The notes below the pieces were generated by a model, which was not told the origin of the DNA, did no database searches, and worked only from the letters and a program-made list of their open reading frames with translations. From the NCBI GenBank assembly GCA_944387915.1, contig CALXGT010000069.1:1-41256 (forward strand): DNA of 41,256 nucleotides, written 5' to 3'. The DNA comes from an uncultured Clostridia bacterium (GTDB taxonomy: Bacteria > Bacillota > Clostridia > Oscillospirales > Ruminococcaceae). The number at the start of each line of letters is the position of its first letter. The first letter of the stretch is position 1. A program made the position numbers and the translations under genes. Below, one piece after another: positions 8,442 through 17,005 of this stretch.

Positions 8442-9893
8442 CTATCCAATGACCTGTTTCACCGCCGCTTTCCATCCCGCGTACTTCTTTTCCCGAAGGG
8501 CGGCGTCCATCTTGGGGAGATAGGTCTTCCGGCTGATGGTTTCCAGGGCGTCATCCGGTAAAATGCCGCATGCCATCGCCGCTAAGTATCCGGCGCCCAG
8601 CCCGGAAAGCTCTTCCCGCTGGGAAACCGCTAACGGGATATTTAAGATATCGCTTTGAAACTGCATCAGATACTCATCCCGAGTTGCGCCGCCGTCCACC
8701 CGCAATTCCGTCACGGGAACACCGGACACTTCGTTCATCAAAAAGAGGATATCGGAAATTTGGTACACGATACTTTCCTCCGCCGCTTTGACGATCTCCC
8801 GGTAACCGGTTTTCCGGCTCATTCCCACCATAGCCGCTTTCACGCCGCTTACAAAATACGGAGCACCCAGCCCCGAAAAAGCGGGAACCAGATAGGTGGT
8901 GTCCTCGGGATCGGCGGCTTTGGCGGTGGCAGACGCCTCTTTTTCCGACGGGATCAGTTTTAAATCCTCGGTGACCCATTTCATGACCGCGCCGGAGTAG
9001 TTGATATTGCCTTCCAATACATATTTGGCCGGTTCTCCCTTCCGTTTGTACGCAAGGGAGGTCACAAGCCCTTCTTTGGTCAAAATGGGGGTATCGCCGA
9101 TTTGCATCATCACCGAAGAACCGGTGCCGTAGGTGGCTTTGACCATGCCCTTTTGGGTACAGCCTTGCCCAAACAAAGCGCCATGGGAATCTCCCAGCAC
9201 CCCGTGAACCGGGATCTTCTGTTCCAGATAGCCGTCAAAATCGGTGTATCCGAACAGCGCGTCGCTGTCGCAAACCTCAGGCAGCATAGCTGGATCGATA
9301 TCGAAAATTTTGCAGATCTCCTCGTCCCAGCTTAACGTGTGGATGTTGAAAAGCTGGGTCCGGGAAGCGTTGGAATAATCGGTTTTGAATTCACCGGTAA
9401 GGCAGTGGAGGAGGTAACTGTCTATAGTACCGGCGCAAAGAGGGGTTTTGGGATCATAAGTCGCGTTTTTCAAAACCCAGGCGATCTTCGCCGCCGAAAA
9501 GTAGGGGGAAAGATTCAGTCCCGTTTTCTCCTTTACCATATCCCCATATTCCGAAAGGGCATTGCAGATGGCTTCTCCCCGGCTGCACTGCCAGACTACG
9601 GCGTCGCAAATGGGCTTTTTGCTCTCCCGCTCCCAAACTAACGCCGTCTCCCGCTGGTTGCTGATCCCGACAACCGCAAGATCCTTTTTATCGATCCCCG
9701 TTTTTTCTACTACATCCTGCACCACGGCTATGGTATTGCGTAAAATTTCCTCGGGATCGTGGGACACATACCCTTCTTTGGAGATTTTTTGCTCATGGGG
9801 GCGGTCGGCTCTTCCCACAAATTCCCCGGTCTCGTCAAATATCAGGGCTTTAGTTCCGGCGGTGCTTTGGTCGATGGCTAAAATGTATTTCAT
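8442..9893 (-). CDS. FGGY-family carbohydrate kinase (glycerol-kinase-like)
   Basis: A 483-residue ATP-dependent kinase of the FGGY family. The N-terminal phosphate loop reads DQSTAGTK. The NQRET and VVWQ stretches match the polyol-binding region of glycerol kinase, GDSHGALFGQG holds the catalytic-base Asp, and the C-terminal ATP site has DGGATRD. The start codon overlaps the transketolase stop (ATGA), and the glycosidase follows. Glycerol kinase is the closest named relative by motif, but standing between a split transketolase and a glycosidase it more likely phosphorylates a ketose. D-apulose would fit, giving the 4-phosphate used by apulose-4-phosphate transketolase. That substrate is inference. 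Confidence 0.87.
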   Translation of the reverse strand: MKYILAIDQSTAGTKALIFDETGEFVGRADRPHEQKISKEGYVSHDPEEILRNTIAVVQDVVEKTGIDKKDLAVVGISNQRETALVWERESKKPICDAVVWQCSRGEAICNALSEYGDMVKEKTGLNLSPYFSAAKIAWVLKNATYDPKTPLCAGTIDSYLLHCLTGEFKTDYSNASRTQLFNIHTLSWDEEICKIFDIDPAMLPEVCDSDALFGYTDFDGYLEQKIPVHGVLGDSHGALFGQGCTQKGMVKATYGTGSSVMMQIGDTPILTKEGLVTSLAYKRKGEPAKYVLEGNINYSGAVMKWVTEDLKLIPSEKEASATAKAADPEDTTYLVPAFSGLGAPYFVSGVKAAMVGMSRKTGYREIVKAAEESIVYQISDILFLMNEVSGVPVTELRVDGGATRDEYLMQFQSDILNIPLAVSQREELSGLGAGYLAAMACGILPDDALETISRKTYLPKMDAALREKKYAGWKAAVKQVIG

Positions 9894-10819
9894 TTCTTTA
9901 CTCTCTCCTTTACCACAGCGGCGATATGTTCGGCGTCCAGTCCATAAAGATGGAACACCTCTTTGGATGTGCCGGCAACCGCCGGTTCATCGGGAAGGGA
10001 AAGGCATTTTACCGTAGCGTTTCCGTTTTCGGCAACGATCTGCGCCACCATGCTCCCCAAGCCGCCGTAGGGGCAATGTTCCTCTACTGTAACGATTACG
10101 CCGGTTTGGGCGGCTTTTAATACCGCTTCTTGATCAATCGGTTTCAAGCAGTACATATCCAAGACCCGAACCGAAATTCCCTCTTTCTCTAACGTCTTTG
10201 CCGCCTGTAACGCGGGATACACCATCTCGCCGCAGGCAATCAGGGCAGCGTCGGTTCCTTCCTTGACGGTGACCGCTTTGTTCTGCTCCAAGGTCACGCC
10301 GTTTTCATACACCGTCTCCACCGGATTTCTTCCCACCCGGATATAAGCGGGGGTATCATCCTCGATGAGCTGTTGTAACAACGCTTCGGTCAAAGCCGCG
10401 TCGCTGGGAAAATAAACCCGCATTCCCGGCATAGAGGTAAACACCGCGATATCCTGGGTGCTGTGGTGGGTGAGCCCTAAGGCGCCGTAGCTGATCCCGC
10501 CGGAAATACCAATCAGCTTCACATTGGTCTTAGAATACGCTACGTCGATTTTCGCCTGTTCCATACTCCTTGTAGATAAAAAGCAGGCAGGAGACGCTAC
10601 AAAGGGGCGTTTGCCGCACCGCGCCAGACCGGCAGCAATAGACACCAGATTCTGTTCGGCGATACCGGTTTCGATAAACTGGTCGGGGTATGCATCGGCA
10701 AACGGCGCAAGGGAAGCGGAACCTCTCGAGTCGCTGCATAAAACCAGAAGATCCCGGTCGGTTTTCGCCCGCTCCATCAACTGGTCGCAAATCACTTCCT
10801 TATTTGCTTTCGGTTTCAT
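9890..10819 (-). CDS. Transketolase, C-terminal subunit of a split enzyme
   Basis: A 309-residue subunit with the pyrimidine-binding and C-terminal domains of transketolase. The conserved Glu that activates thiamine diphosphate is in FIETGIAEQNLVSIAAG (about residues 48-64), and the SYGALGLTHHSTQDIA stretch matches the active-site loop. The C-terminal domain covers about residues 185-309. It overlaps the N-terminal subunit by 20 bp, so the two are translationally coupled. Two-subunit transketolases in sugar operons often act on special ketose phosphates; AptA/AptB of apiose catabolism and sulfoquinovose transketolases are examples. The FGGY kinase and glycosidase neighbours fit the apulose type best. 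Confidence 0.93.
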   Translation of the reverse strand: MKPKANKEVICDQLMERAKTDRDLLVLCSDSRGSASLAPFADAYPDQFIETGIAEQNLVSIAAGLARCGKRPFVASPACFLSTRSMEQAKIDVAYSKTNVKLIGISGGISYGALGLTHHSTQDIAVFTSMPGMRVYFPSDAALTEALLQQLIEDDTPAYIRVGRNPVETVYENGVTLEQNKAVTVKEGTDAALIACGEMVYPALQAAKTLEKEGISVRVLDMYCLKPIDQEAVLKAAQTGVIVTVEEHCPYGGLGSMVAQIVAENGNATVKCLSLPDEPAVAGTSKEVFHLYGLDAEHIAAVVKERVKK

Positions 10820-11633
10820 TGTAAAACGCCTCCTTCTTTTCCAGTTCCTCTTTGGCCGCCAGATACTCTTCCTCGGTGGGAACCCGATGGTGCCATCCGG
10901 CCCGGTTTTCCATAAAGGAAACGCCTTTTCCCTTTACCGTATCCGCCACAATCAAAAAGGGTTTCCCTTTGGTCTCCTTGGCCTTTGGGAATGCGGCTTT
11001 CAGCGCGTCGTAATCGTTTCCGCTCACCCGCGCAGTTTCCCATCCGAAAGCGGAAAACCGTTTTTCGATGTCCTCGGCGGTCATCACTTCCTCGGTGGTG
11101 CCGGAGATCTGAAGGCCGTTTCGGTCAATTACGGCGCAAAGGTTGTCCAAATGGTAATGTCCCGCCGCCATGGCGCCTTCCCAGTTGGAGCCTTCCGCCA
11201 ATTCCCCGTCGCCGAGTACGGTATAAACCCGATGGGGCTTTTGATCCAATTTCATCGCCAGCGCCATTCCTACCGCCACTGGCAGCCCATGGCCCAACGA
11301 ACCGGAATTCATCTCGATGCCGTTGATTTTGTTGTTGGGGTGGCCGATGTAAGGACTTTGAAACGTCGAAACCGTCTTTAAATCCTCTTTCGGGAAAAAG
11401 CCCCGGTCCGAAAGGACGGCGTAAAGCGCCTCCACCGAATGGCCCTTACTAAGGATAAAATGATCCCGATCATTGGAAGAAAAATTTTCCGGCGTAATGT
11501 CTAAAACATCATAATACAGCGTCGTCAGAATTTCCATCACGCTGAAATCTCCGCCGATATGTCCCGCCTTAGAGCGGTAGACCATATCCAGCACCTCACG
11601 CCTTAAGGCGTAGGCTTTTGCCTTTTTGTTCAT
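10800..11633 (-). CDS. Transketolase, N-terminal (ThDP-binding) subunit of a split enzyme
   Basis: A 277-residue subunit with the thiamine-diphosphate-binding domain. The SKAGHIGGDFS motif (about residue 21), LSKGHS (about 63), GSLGHGLPVAVG (about 112) and the metal/pyrophosphate signature GDGELAEGSNWEGA ending near NLCAVIDRNGLQ are all present. It pairs with the downstream C-terminal subunit, which it overlaps. The ribosome binding site GAGAGGAG lies 6-7 bases before the ATG. It is the first intact gene of the operon. Upstream lies only a broken isomerase-family remnant and the operon promoter. Confidence 0.94.
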   Translation of the reverse strand: MNKKAKAYALRREVLDMVYRSKAGHIGGDFSVMEILTTLYYDVLDITPENFSSNDRDHFILSKGHSVEALYAVLSDRGFFPKEDLKTVSTFQSPYIGHPNNKINGIEMNSGSLGHGLPVAVGMALAMKLDQKPHRVYTVLGDGELAEGSNWEGAMAAGHYHLDNLCAVIDRNGLQISGTTEEVMTAEDIEKRFSAFGWETARVSGNDYDALKAAFPKAKETKGKPFLIVADTVKGKGVSFMENRAGWHHRVPTEEEYLAAKEELEKKEAFYNETESK

Positions 11634-11679
11634 CGTATTCTCCTCTCAGATGCGCCTCAATCTGTTCTTCCTTATTGTC

Positions 11680-11912
11680 CTACAGACCCGGCGTCACTCC
11701 AATATATTTACACACCTCATATAAAACAGGCGCCATATCCCTATCGTCATAGAAAAGCCCCTTGAGGTTCCTATCGGCAATGTCGACAGAGTCCGCGCCC
11801 CCTATCTCCTTTAACTTGTCCTTAGTTAGATTCCGGTATTTTACCGCGTCGGGCGCGCTGAAAATACTACGCCTAGTGGGGGGTATCCCAATTTAATTTT
11901 GGCTTTTCCCAT
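11680..11912 (-). pseudogene. Remnant of an L-fucose/L-arabinose isomerase-family gene
   Basis: From ATG 11912 the frame reads MGKAKIKLGY and stops after about 23 codons. A one-base shift in the run of six G at 11878-11883 restores a frame that reads PTRRSIFSAPDAVKYRNLT, continues through GGADSVDIADRN and FYDDRDMAPVLYE, and ends at a stop at 11680. From memory of the family, this matches the N-terminal 65-70 residues of L-fucose-isomerase-family proteins of Firmicutes. The remaining several hundred residues are deleted, and transketolase follows directly. It occupies the first-gene position of the operon under its promoter, so this strain appears to have lost a sugar isomerase there. No family search was run. 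Confidence 0.72.
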
Positions 11913-11935
11913 AAAAGCTCCGCCCTTTCTCGTAT

Positions 11936-11960
11936 TTTTACCTAAAAATATGAGGTAAAA
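11936..11960. promoter_or_regulatory. Operator-like palindrome in the transketolase operon leader
   Basis: TTTTACCT and AGGTAAAA form a perfect 8-bp inverted repeat with a 9-base spacer, followed by another TTTTACC at 11965-11971. It sits about 15-40 bp downstream of the predicted transcription start of the minus-strand operon, a repressor position. Confidence 0.5.
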
Positions 11961-11982
11961 GTTTATTTTACCAGCCATTTCC

Positions 11983-12011
11983 AGTATAACAGCCTTTTTT
12001 ATGGAAATCAA
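11983..12011 (-). promoter_or_regulatory. Sigma-A promoter of the transketolase-FGGY-glycosidase operon
   Basis: On the minus strand TTGATT and TATACT are separated by 17 bp. ATGGAAA (12001-12007) and TTTCCAT (12018-12024) form an inverted repeat spanning the -35 box, a second possible regulator site. The 490-bp stretch between the transketolase and MFS starts is accounted for by the pseudogene, the palindromes and this promoter. Confidence 0.75.
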
Positions 12012-12083
12012 TCCTGTTTTCCATAACCGAAAGGCATTGGCAAAAATACAAAGCAGGTATTTCCATTTCTAACCAAAACCGAG

Positions 12084-12089
12084 TATAAT
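12084..12089 (+). promoter_or_regulatory. -10 box of the MFS gene
   Basis: TATAAT lies 34 bp before the chosen ATG. The -35 region is weak (TTCCAT at the 17-bp position). Its placement argues that translation starts at 12124 and not at the upstream GTG at 12094, which would be at or before the transcription start. Confidence 0.5.
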
Positions 12090-12123
12090 AAAGGTGTTAA
12101 ATATCGGCGAAAGAAGGGACTTT

Positions 12124-13296
12124 ATGGCATCATCCTTGCGGTTAAAAGCAGCGCTTCTAAGCTGCTGTTTTATTACCGCCTCTCTCAATGCCATCACCGG
12201 AAATATCCCGGAAATGGCCAAAACCTTTTTTGATTATCCCCTTTACGTCATTGAACTGATTTCCACCATTCCTTCTCTGTTCCAAATGGCGGCAATTCTC
12301 ATTAGCGGACAGGTGGGAAGGCGTCTTGGCTTAAAGGGAAACATCCTTCTCGGCGCCGCCCTTTGCGGCATTAGCGGAACCCTTCCGGTATGGATTCAAA
12401 GCATTCCCCTTATTTTACTGTCCCGAGCCGTCTTTGGCTTTGGCGTAGGGCTGATTGCTTCTTCGATGCTCTCTTTGATCGTCTATTTTTTTGACGGCCA
12501 AAGCCGGAGTACTATGATCGGTATGCAAGGCAGCATCGGCGGACTTGGGAGCTTTACCACCGCTTTTCTCTCCGGAAGGCTTCTGACTTTCGGCTGGAAC
12601 GTTTCTTTTGCTACCTACTACATAGACTTTCTTGTCTTATTGATTGTCGCTTTCTTTGTCCCTCGGGTAGAACGCCAAAACGCTCCCCAAGGAAAGAAAA
12701 AAGAAGTTTCTTTCAAGACTCCCGCTCATCTTTCGGGATTTCTCCTTATTTGCCTGTTGATGTTTTTCTCTACCATGTTTGCTACTGTTTTCATTATTAA
12801 AGCAGCCACTCTGATTACCCAAAGCGGCTATGGAACCAGCGAAGACGGAAGCGCCATCATTATGCTGATTTCCCTGGGTTCTCTTTGCAGCGGCGCTTTA
12901 TACGGAAAAATGTATGCGAGAATGAAGGACCTTTCCCTGGTATTGTTTTATCTCATCTGCGCCGCCGCGTTTTTTATGGGAGGCCTCATTCAAAACCTTT
13001 ACGCTATGCTGTTTTCCGCCTTCTTATTGGGGTTTGGGCTTATTGCGTTTACGCCTTTCCTACAGGAAAAAATCCACACCCGTTTTCCCCAACACGGCCA
13101 AATCGCTACCCGAATGATCCTAATTTCCCAAAGTCTCGGCTCCTTTTTAACTCCTTACGCCGGAACCTTGTTAGAAAAACTGACAAAAAATCTGCATCAT
13201 CAATTTTTCCTTACCGGCAGCGCTTTTCTCCTACTCGCTGTGATCGCGGTTTTTCTGCATCGAAAAGAGAAAAAAGCGCTTTCTCTCCTTTCCTAA
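12124..13296 (+). CDS. Major facilitator superfamily transporter
   Basis: A 390-residue membrane protein with about 12 hydrophobic helices in two halves, split by a polar loop near QNAPQGKKKEVSFKT (about residue 200). The first cytoplasmic loop has the MFS motif-A-like stretch GRRLGLKGN. The start is ATG 12124, preceded by GAAGGGAC. It is divergent from the glycosidase-kinase-transketolase operon, so it could import that operon's substrate, but the motif set is as close to drug/proton antiporters. Substrate unknown. A shared terminator separates it from the convergent dehydrogenase gene. Confidence 0.88.
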   Translation: MASSLRLKAALLSCCFITASLNAITGNIPEMAKTFFDYPLYVIELISTIPSLFQMAAILISGQVGRRLGLKGNILLGAALCGISGTLPVWIQSIPLILLSRAVFGFGVGLIASSMLSLIVYFFDGQSRSTMIGMQGSIGGLGSFTTAFLSGRLLTFGWNVSFATYYIDFLVLLIVAFFVPRVERQNAPQGKKKEVSFKTPAHLSGFLLICLLMFFSTMFATVFIIKAATLITQSGYGTSEDGSAIIMLISLGSLCSGALYGKMYARMKDLSLVLFYLICAAAFFMGGLIQNLYAMLFSAFLLGFGLIAFTPFLQEKIHTRFPQHGQIATRMILISQSLGSFLTPYAGTLLEKLTKNLHHQFFLTGSAFLLLAVIAVFLHRKEKKALSLLS

Positions 13297-13302
13297 TCAA
13301 AA

Positions 13303-13330
13303 CAAAACCCCGGCAAACGCCGGGGTTTTG
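13303..13330. terminator. Bidirectional intrinsic terminator
   Basis: CAAAACCCCGGC and its complement flank a short AAAC loop between the convergent MFS and Gfo/Idh/MocA genes. Confidence 0.93.
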
Positions 13331-13342
13331 TGATCGCTTTCA

Positions 13343-14617
13343 TTAGTCGTCGAGGTAGGACTGCTGGGACATTCCGCCGCCGCCCATGCCGCCTTTGAAG
13401 CCGGGGCGAACCGCTTTGGGACGCTCGACCTTGGTCACCATCTTGTGGTTGACGTTGTTCTTGCAGCTATCGATCAAGCCGTGAACCACTTCAAACGCCT
13501 GATGGCCCATAGAGTAATGGCAGCGAGGCTTTCTTCCGTTGCGGATCGCAAACGCCAAGTCAACCAGGCCGATGCCTCTGGACTCATCCAGATTGCCATA
13601 AATGGGGGGAACCTCAAACATAGGTACCGGATCCTGACCCGCGTTGGGGTTGTAGCCCACCTGTTTGCCGTTGCCGCTTTGAATGTATACGGGACCGCCG
13701 AAGTAGTTGGGGTCGGGGCAAACCAAGGTGCCCTGAGAACCGTAAACAACAAATTTCTGATCCGCCATCGCGTCGATGCCGCTGGCGAAGATAATGGAAC
13801 CGTAAACGCCGTTATCAAACTCGAGAGAACCGACTAAAGTATCCGGCTCGACGTTTTCCATATCGGATTTGTATAACTCGTTTAAGGGATCGAAACTCTG
13901 ATTCTTCTTGATGTTGGTCTTCACATAACCGGAAACCCGATTGATGTTGCCAAACATATTGATGAGGTTATGTAAGTAGTAACCGCCCATATCAAAAGGC
14001 AAGCCGCTTCCTTCCGGTCCTCTGGGGTTTTCGCCGGGGAGGCCCATCATCATCGCGAAGGTCTTCTCACGGTATTCTTCGGGGACTTCTCTTCTGGTGC
14101 TCTTGCCCTGAACGCCGCCGAGGATCATGCTGCCCCTGGTCACTAAGCAGTGTACCGCGATGGGATCGCCGATATAGCCGTCGTCAATGAGCTTTCTGGC
14201 CGTCTGCCACGCGCCGCCTAAGAAGGTATCCGGAGCCTGGGTGTACCAAACGCCCTTTTCGTCGGCGAGCTTCGCCAGCGCCTGGCCCTGCTCAAAAGAA
14301 ACCGCCATCATCTTTTCGGCATGGACATGTTTTCCATGCTCAATGGCCGCTTTGGTTACCTCATAGTGAGAGGTGGGGTAAGTCAGGTTCAAGACCACTT
14401 CGATCTCGGGATCGTTATAGATCTCCTCGTTGGTGCAGGCTTTCATACCAAATTTCTCGGCAAACAAAGCCGCCCGTTCCGGAACGGTATCCGCGCATTT
14501 GACCATATCGATCATGTTGTATTTCTTTAGGATGGTAGGCATATACGAGCGAATGGCGATGGCGCCGCATCCGATCAAACCTACTTTTACCGGTTTCAAA
14601 GCTCCCATGTTACTCAA
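13343..14617 (-). CDS. Gfo/Idh/MocA family oxidoreductase with Gly-rich tail
   Basis: A 424-residue dehydrogenase. The Rossmann motif GLIGCGAIAIRSYMP begins at about residue 13. The motif that is usually EKP reads AEKMMAVS here, keeping the catalytic Lys but losing the Pro. The C-terminus ends in a Gly/Met-rich, probably flexible stretch (GGMGGGGMSQQ) not typical of the family. At 424 residues it is longer than most members (330-390). It is transcribed alone from its own promoter. The role is probably oxidation of a sugar or sugar derivative with NAD(P). No partner gene is adjacent, and the substrate is unknown. Confidence 0.9.
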   Translation of the reverse strand: MSNMGALKPVKVGLIGCGAIAIRSYMPTILKKYNMIDMVKCADTVPERAALFAEKFGMKACTNEEIYNDPEIEVVLNLTYPTSHYEVTKAAIEHGKHVHAEKMMAVSFEQGQALAKLADEKGVWYTQAPDTFLGGAWQTARKLIDDGYIGDPIAVHCLVTRGSMILGGVQGKSTRREVPEEYREKTFAMMMGLPGENPRGPEGSGLPFDMGGYYLHNLINMFGNINRVSGYVKTNIKKNQSFDPLNELYKSDMENVEPDTLVGSLEFDNGVYGSIIFASGIDAMADQKFVVYGSQGTLVCPDPNYFGGPVYIQSGNGKQVGYNPNAGQDPVPMFEVPPIYGNLDESRGIGLVDLAFAIRNGRKPRCHYSMGHQAFEVVHGLIDSCKNNVNHKMVTKVERPKAVRPGFKGGMGGGGMSQQSYLDD

Positions 14618-14649
14618 TCTCCTTTCAATCTCAAATGGAAACCAGAATA

Positions 14650-14679
14650 ATTATACAATATTTTATACGGTTGCGTCAA
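14650..14679 (-). promoter_or_regulatory. Sigma-A promoter of the second Gfo/Idh/MocA gene
   Basis: On the minus strand TTGACG and TATAAT are separated by 18 bp, about 33 bp upstream of the start codon. A GGAG ribosome binding site is present in the leader. Confidence 0.75.
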
Positions 14680-14800
14680 TTCCTTTGGTAATTTTCTTGG
14701 TTTTTTCATAAATTTCGTGATTATGATTAGTTTTTTGGCTTTTATTTTATTGTAATTGAACATAGTTTGGAAACATTTTTCCATTTTTTGCCCTTTTTTC

Positions 14801-15748
14801 TTATTTTTTCAGCATCGCTTCCAAAAAACGTTTTTTGAATTTTACGCCGTCAATGGTGCGGATCACTGTAGCGTTGGCAGGACGGTCATTTCCCTCTCCC
14901 GAAAGCGCCAAAGCAGGATCATAGATCACTACCTGGCCGTAAGACGCGTCCTCTTTATAACAGCAGCGGCAGCAGGTGGTCAACGAATCGGTCACCAGAT
15001 CATCCCACAAAGCCACCGCCATCGCCACGGCGTCAGGGATATCTACCACCACTTCGCCCCGTTTTTCCCGATTATATTCTCTTACCGCCGCGGTGCAGTC
15101 ATAAACAAACTGGGACATCCGGGTTTTCTCATACAAGGTTTCCATATCCTTTTCGCTAAAGATAGCGTCGCCGAGACAAAGGTCAAAGCCGATAATGGTC
15201 AGCGGAATACCCGACCGCAGAAGGATGTCGTAGCTTTCCGCATCGGCAAAGACGTTAAACTCCGCTACCGGGGTTACGTTCCCGGGACCGAAGCCCGGCG
15301 TTCCCATCGACCAGATATGCTTGACTTTACTTAATGTCTCCCGGTCGCTGACGATTGCCGCCGCAAGGTTGGTAGCGGGACCTAAAGAAACAATTTCCAC
15401 TTCGCCGGGATATTTTTTTACCGTCTCAATAATAAAGGATACCGCGTTTTTGTCCTCCGCTTTTCTGGTGGGGTGGATCAAATCCCGATTTCCCATGCCA
15501 TCGGCGCCATGAACGTTGACGGCATGAACCGGCTCCCGGAGCAAAGGCTTTTCCGCGCCTCGATAAACCGGCGCGTTGCAATCCGCTGTTTCCAGCGTCA
15601 TCAGCGCGTTTAACGTCGCCTGTTTTAAGGGAACGTTGCCGCTTACAGTGGTGACCCCTAAAATTTCGATCTCCTCGGAAGCCGCCGCCAACAATAAAGC
15701 CGCCGCGTCATCGCTTCCGGTATCGGTATCAATAATAAATTTACGCAT
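14801..15748 (-). CDS. Nucleoside hydrolase (IunH/URH1 family)
   Basis: Hydrolyses N-ribosyl bonds of nucleosides to base and ribose in the cytoplasm. The 315-residue protein has the calcium-binding signature DTDTGSDDAAA at residues 7-17 and family segments around ADGMGN and VSLGPATNLAAA. The strong ribosome binding site AAGGAGG is 6 bases before the ATG. It starts 11 bp after pepT and is probably co-transcribed, giving a small peptide and nucleoside scavenging unit. Base specificity cannot be told from sequence. Confidence 0.93.
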   Translation of the reverse strand: MRKFIIDTDTGSDDAAALLLAAASEEIEILGVTTVSGNVPLKQATLNALMTLETADCNAPVYRGAEKPLLREPVHAVNVHGADGMGNRDLIHPTRKAEDKNAVSFIIETVKKYPGEVEIVSLGPATNLAAAIVSDRETLSKVKHIWSMGTPGFGPGNVTPVAEFNVFADAESYDILLRSGIPLTIIGFDLCLGDAIFSEKDMETLYEKTRMSQFVYDCTAAVREYNREKRGEVVVDIPDAVAMAVALWDDLVTDSLTTCCRCCYKEDASYGQVVIYDPALALSGEGNDRPANATVIRTIDGVKFKKRFLEAMLKK

Positions 15749-15759
15749 TCTTTTCCTCC

Positions 15760-16983
15760 TTATTCTTTTTCGGCGTAAAGGGCAGCGATCTGGATTAAGA
15801 TCTCGGTACAGCTTTCCATGCCCTCTACCGTCACATGCTCATAGGGGCCGTGAGCGGCATACCCGCCGGTTCCCAAATTGGGACAGGGAAGACCCATATA
15901 GCTTAAAGTCGCGCCGTCGGTTCCGCCCCGGATAGGATGACTATAGGGTTCCATTCCGAGATTTTCCATCGCCTTCTTCGCCTTCTCCACCACATGGAAA
16001 TGAGGCTTGATCTTTTCGAGCATATTCACATACTGATCCTTGATGACGAGCTGTACCGTGTTTTCTCCGTATTTTTCGTTCAGGATTTTAGCGATATGGG
16101 TCATCGTATCTTTCCGGTATTGAAGCTTTTGTCCGTCATGATCCCGAAGGATATACCGAAACACCGCCTTGGATACATCCCCCTTCATCTCGGTGAGATG
16201 GAAAAACCCCTCCCGCTCCTCGGTGTGGCGAGGAATTTCGAAAGAAGGAAGCGCCGCGTTAAACTCTATCCCCACCAAAGACGCGTTAACCATCTTATCT
16301 TTGGATGATCCGGGATGAACGCCAAAGCCTTGGATGGTCACATCCGCCGTCGCGGCGTTAAAGTTCTCGTAGCTAATGCCCCCTTCTTTGCCGCCGTCTA
16401 CCGTATAGGCGCAAACCGCGCCGAAATGCTCTACGTCAAAGAAAGACGGCCCCAATCCCACCTCTTCGTCGGGGGTGAACCCGGCGCAGATCTTGCCGTG
16501 GGGGATATTCCGCTTTTGGATCTCTTCTAAAGCGGTTACAATTTCCGCCGCCCCCGCCTTGTCATCCGCACCCAAGAGGGTGGTGCCGTCGGTAGTAATG
16601 AGCGTTCTTCCTTTGAGGGAAGGAAGATGGGGGAAATTTTCGGGAGAAAGGACAAGCCCGCTTTCTCCTAACGCCACCGCGCCGCCGTCGTAGTTTTCAA
16701 TAATCTGGGGATGAATCCCTTCGTCGGGAAAATCGGGGGAGGTATCCATATGGGCGATAAAACCGATCGCCGGTACATCCTCGTACCCTTCGGTGGCGGG
16801 GAGAACACCGTACACATAGCAGTGGTCGCTCACCCGTACATCCTGAAGTCCGATACTTATGAGTTCTTCCTTCATCAGCTTCGCCATATCCCATTGCCGG
16901 GAGGTGGTGGGCACCGTCTCCACGTCATGCGCCGACTGGCTGGGCACCGAAATATATTTTAAAAACCGTTTTTTAACATCCAC
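15760..16983 (-). CDS. pepT: Peptidase T (tripeptide aminopeptidase, M20B)
   Basis: Cytoplasmic zinc aminopeptidase that removes the N-terminal residue of tripeptides. Zinc ligand and catalytic segments are intact: AHMDTSPDF (about residue 78), TLLGADDKAGAAEI (about 138), TPDEEVGLGP (about 173) and YTVDGGKEG (about 195). I start at GTG 16983, which has GGAGG 8 bases upstream and gives 407 residues, the usual PepT length. The frame continues to 17130 but that extension crosses the predicted promoter. The nucleoside hydrolase follows 11 bp downstream. Confidence 0.96.
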   Translation of the reverse strand: MDVKKRFLKYISVPSQSAHDVETVPTTSRQWDMAKLMKEELISIGLQDVRVSDHCYVYGVLPATEGYEDVPAIGFIAHMDTSPDFPDEGIHPQIIENYDGGAVALGESGLVLSPENFPHLPSLKGRTLITTDGTTLLGADDKAGAAEIVTALEEIQKRNIPHGKICAGFTPDEEVGLGPSFFDVEHFGAVCAYTVDGGKEGGISYENFNAATADVTIQGFGVHPGSSKDKMVNASLVGIEFNAALPSFEIPRHTEEREGFFHLTEMKGDVSKAVFRYILRDHDGQKLQYRKDTMTHIAKILNEKYGENTVQLVIKDQYVNMLEKIKPHFHVVEKAKKAMENLGMEPYSHPIRGGTDGATLSYMGLPCPNLGTGGYAAHGPYEHVTVEGMESCTEILIQIAALYAEKE

Positions 16984-17005
16984 ATTACATTCCTCCTTTT
17001 TCTTT

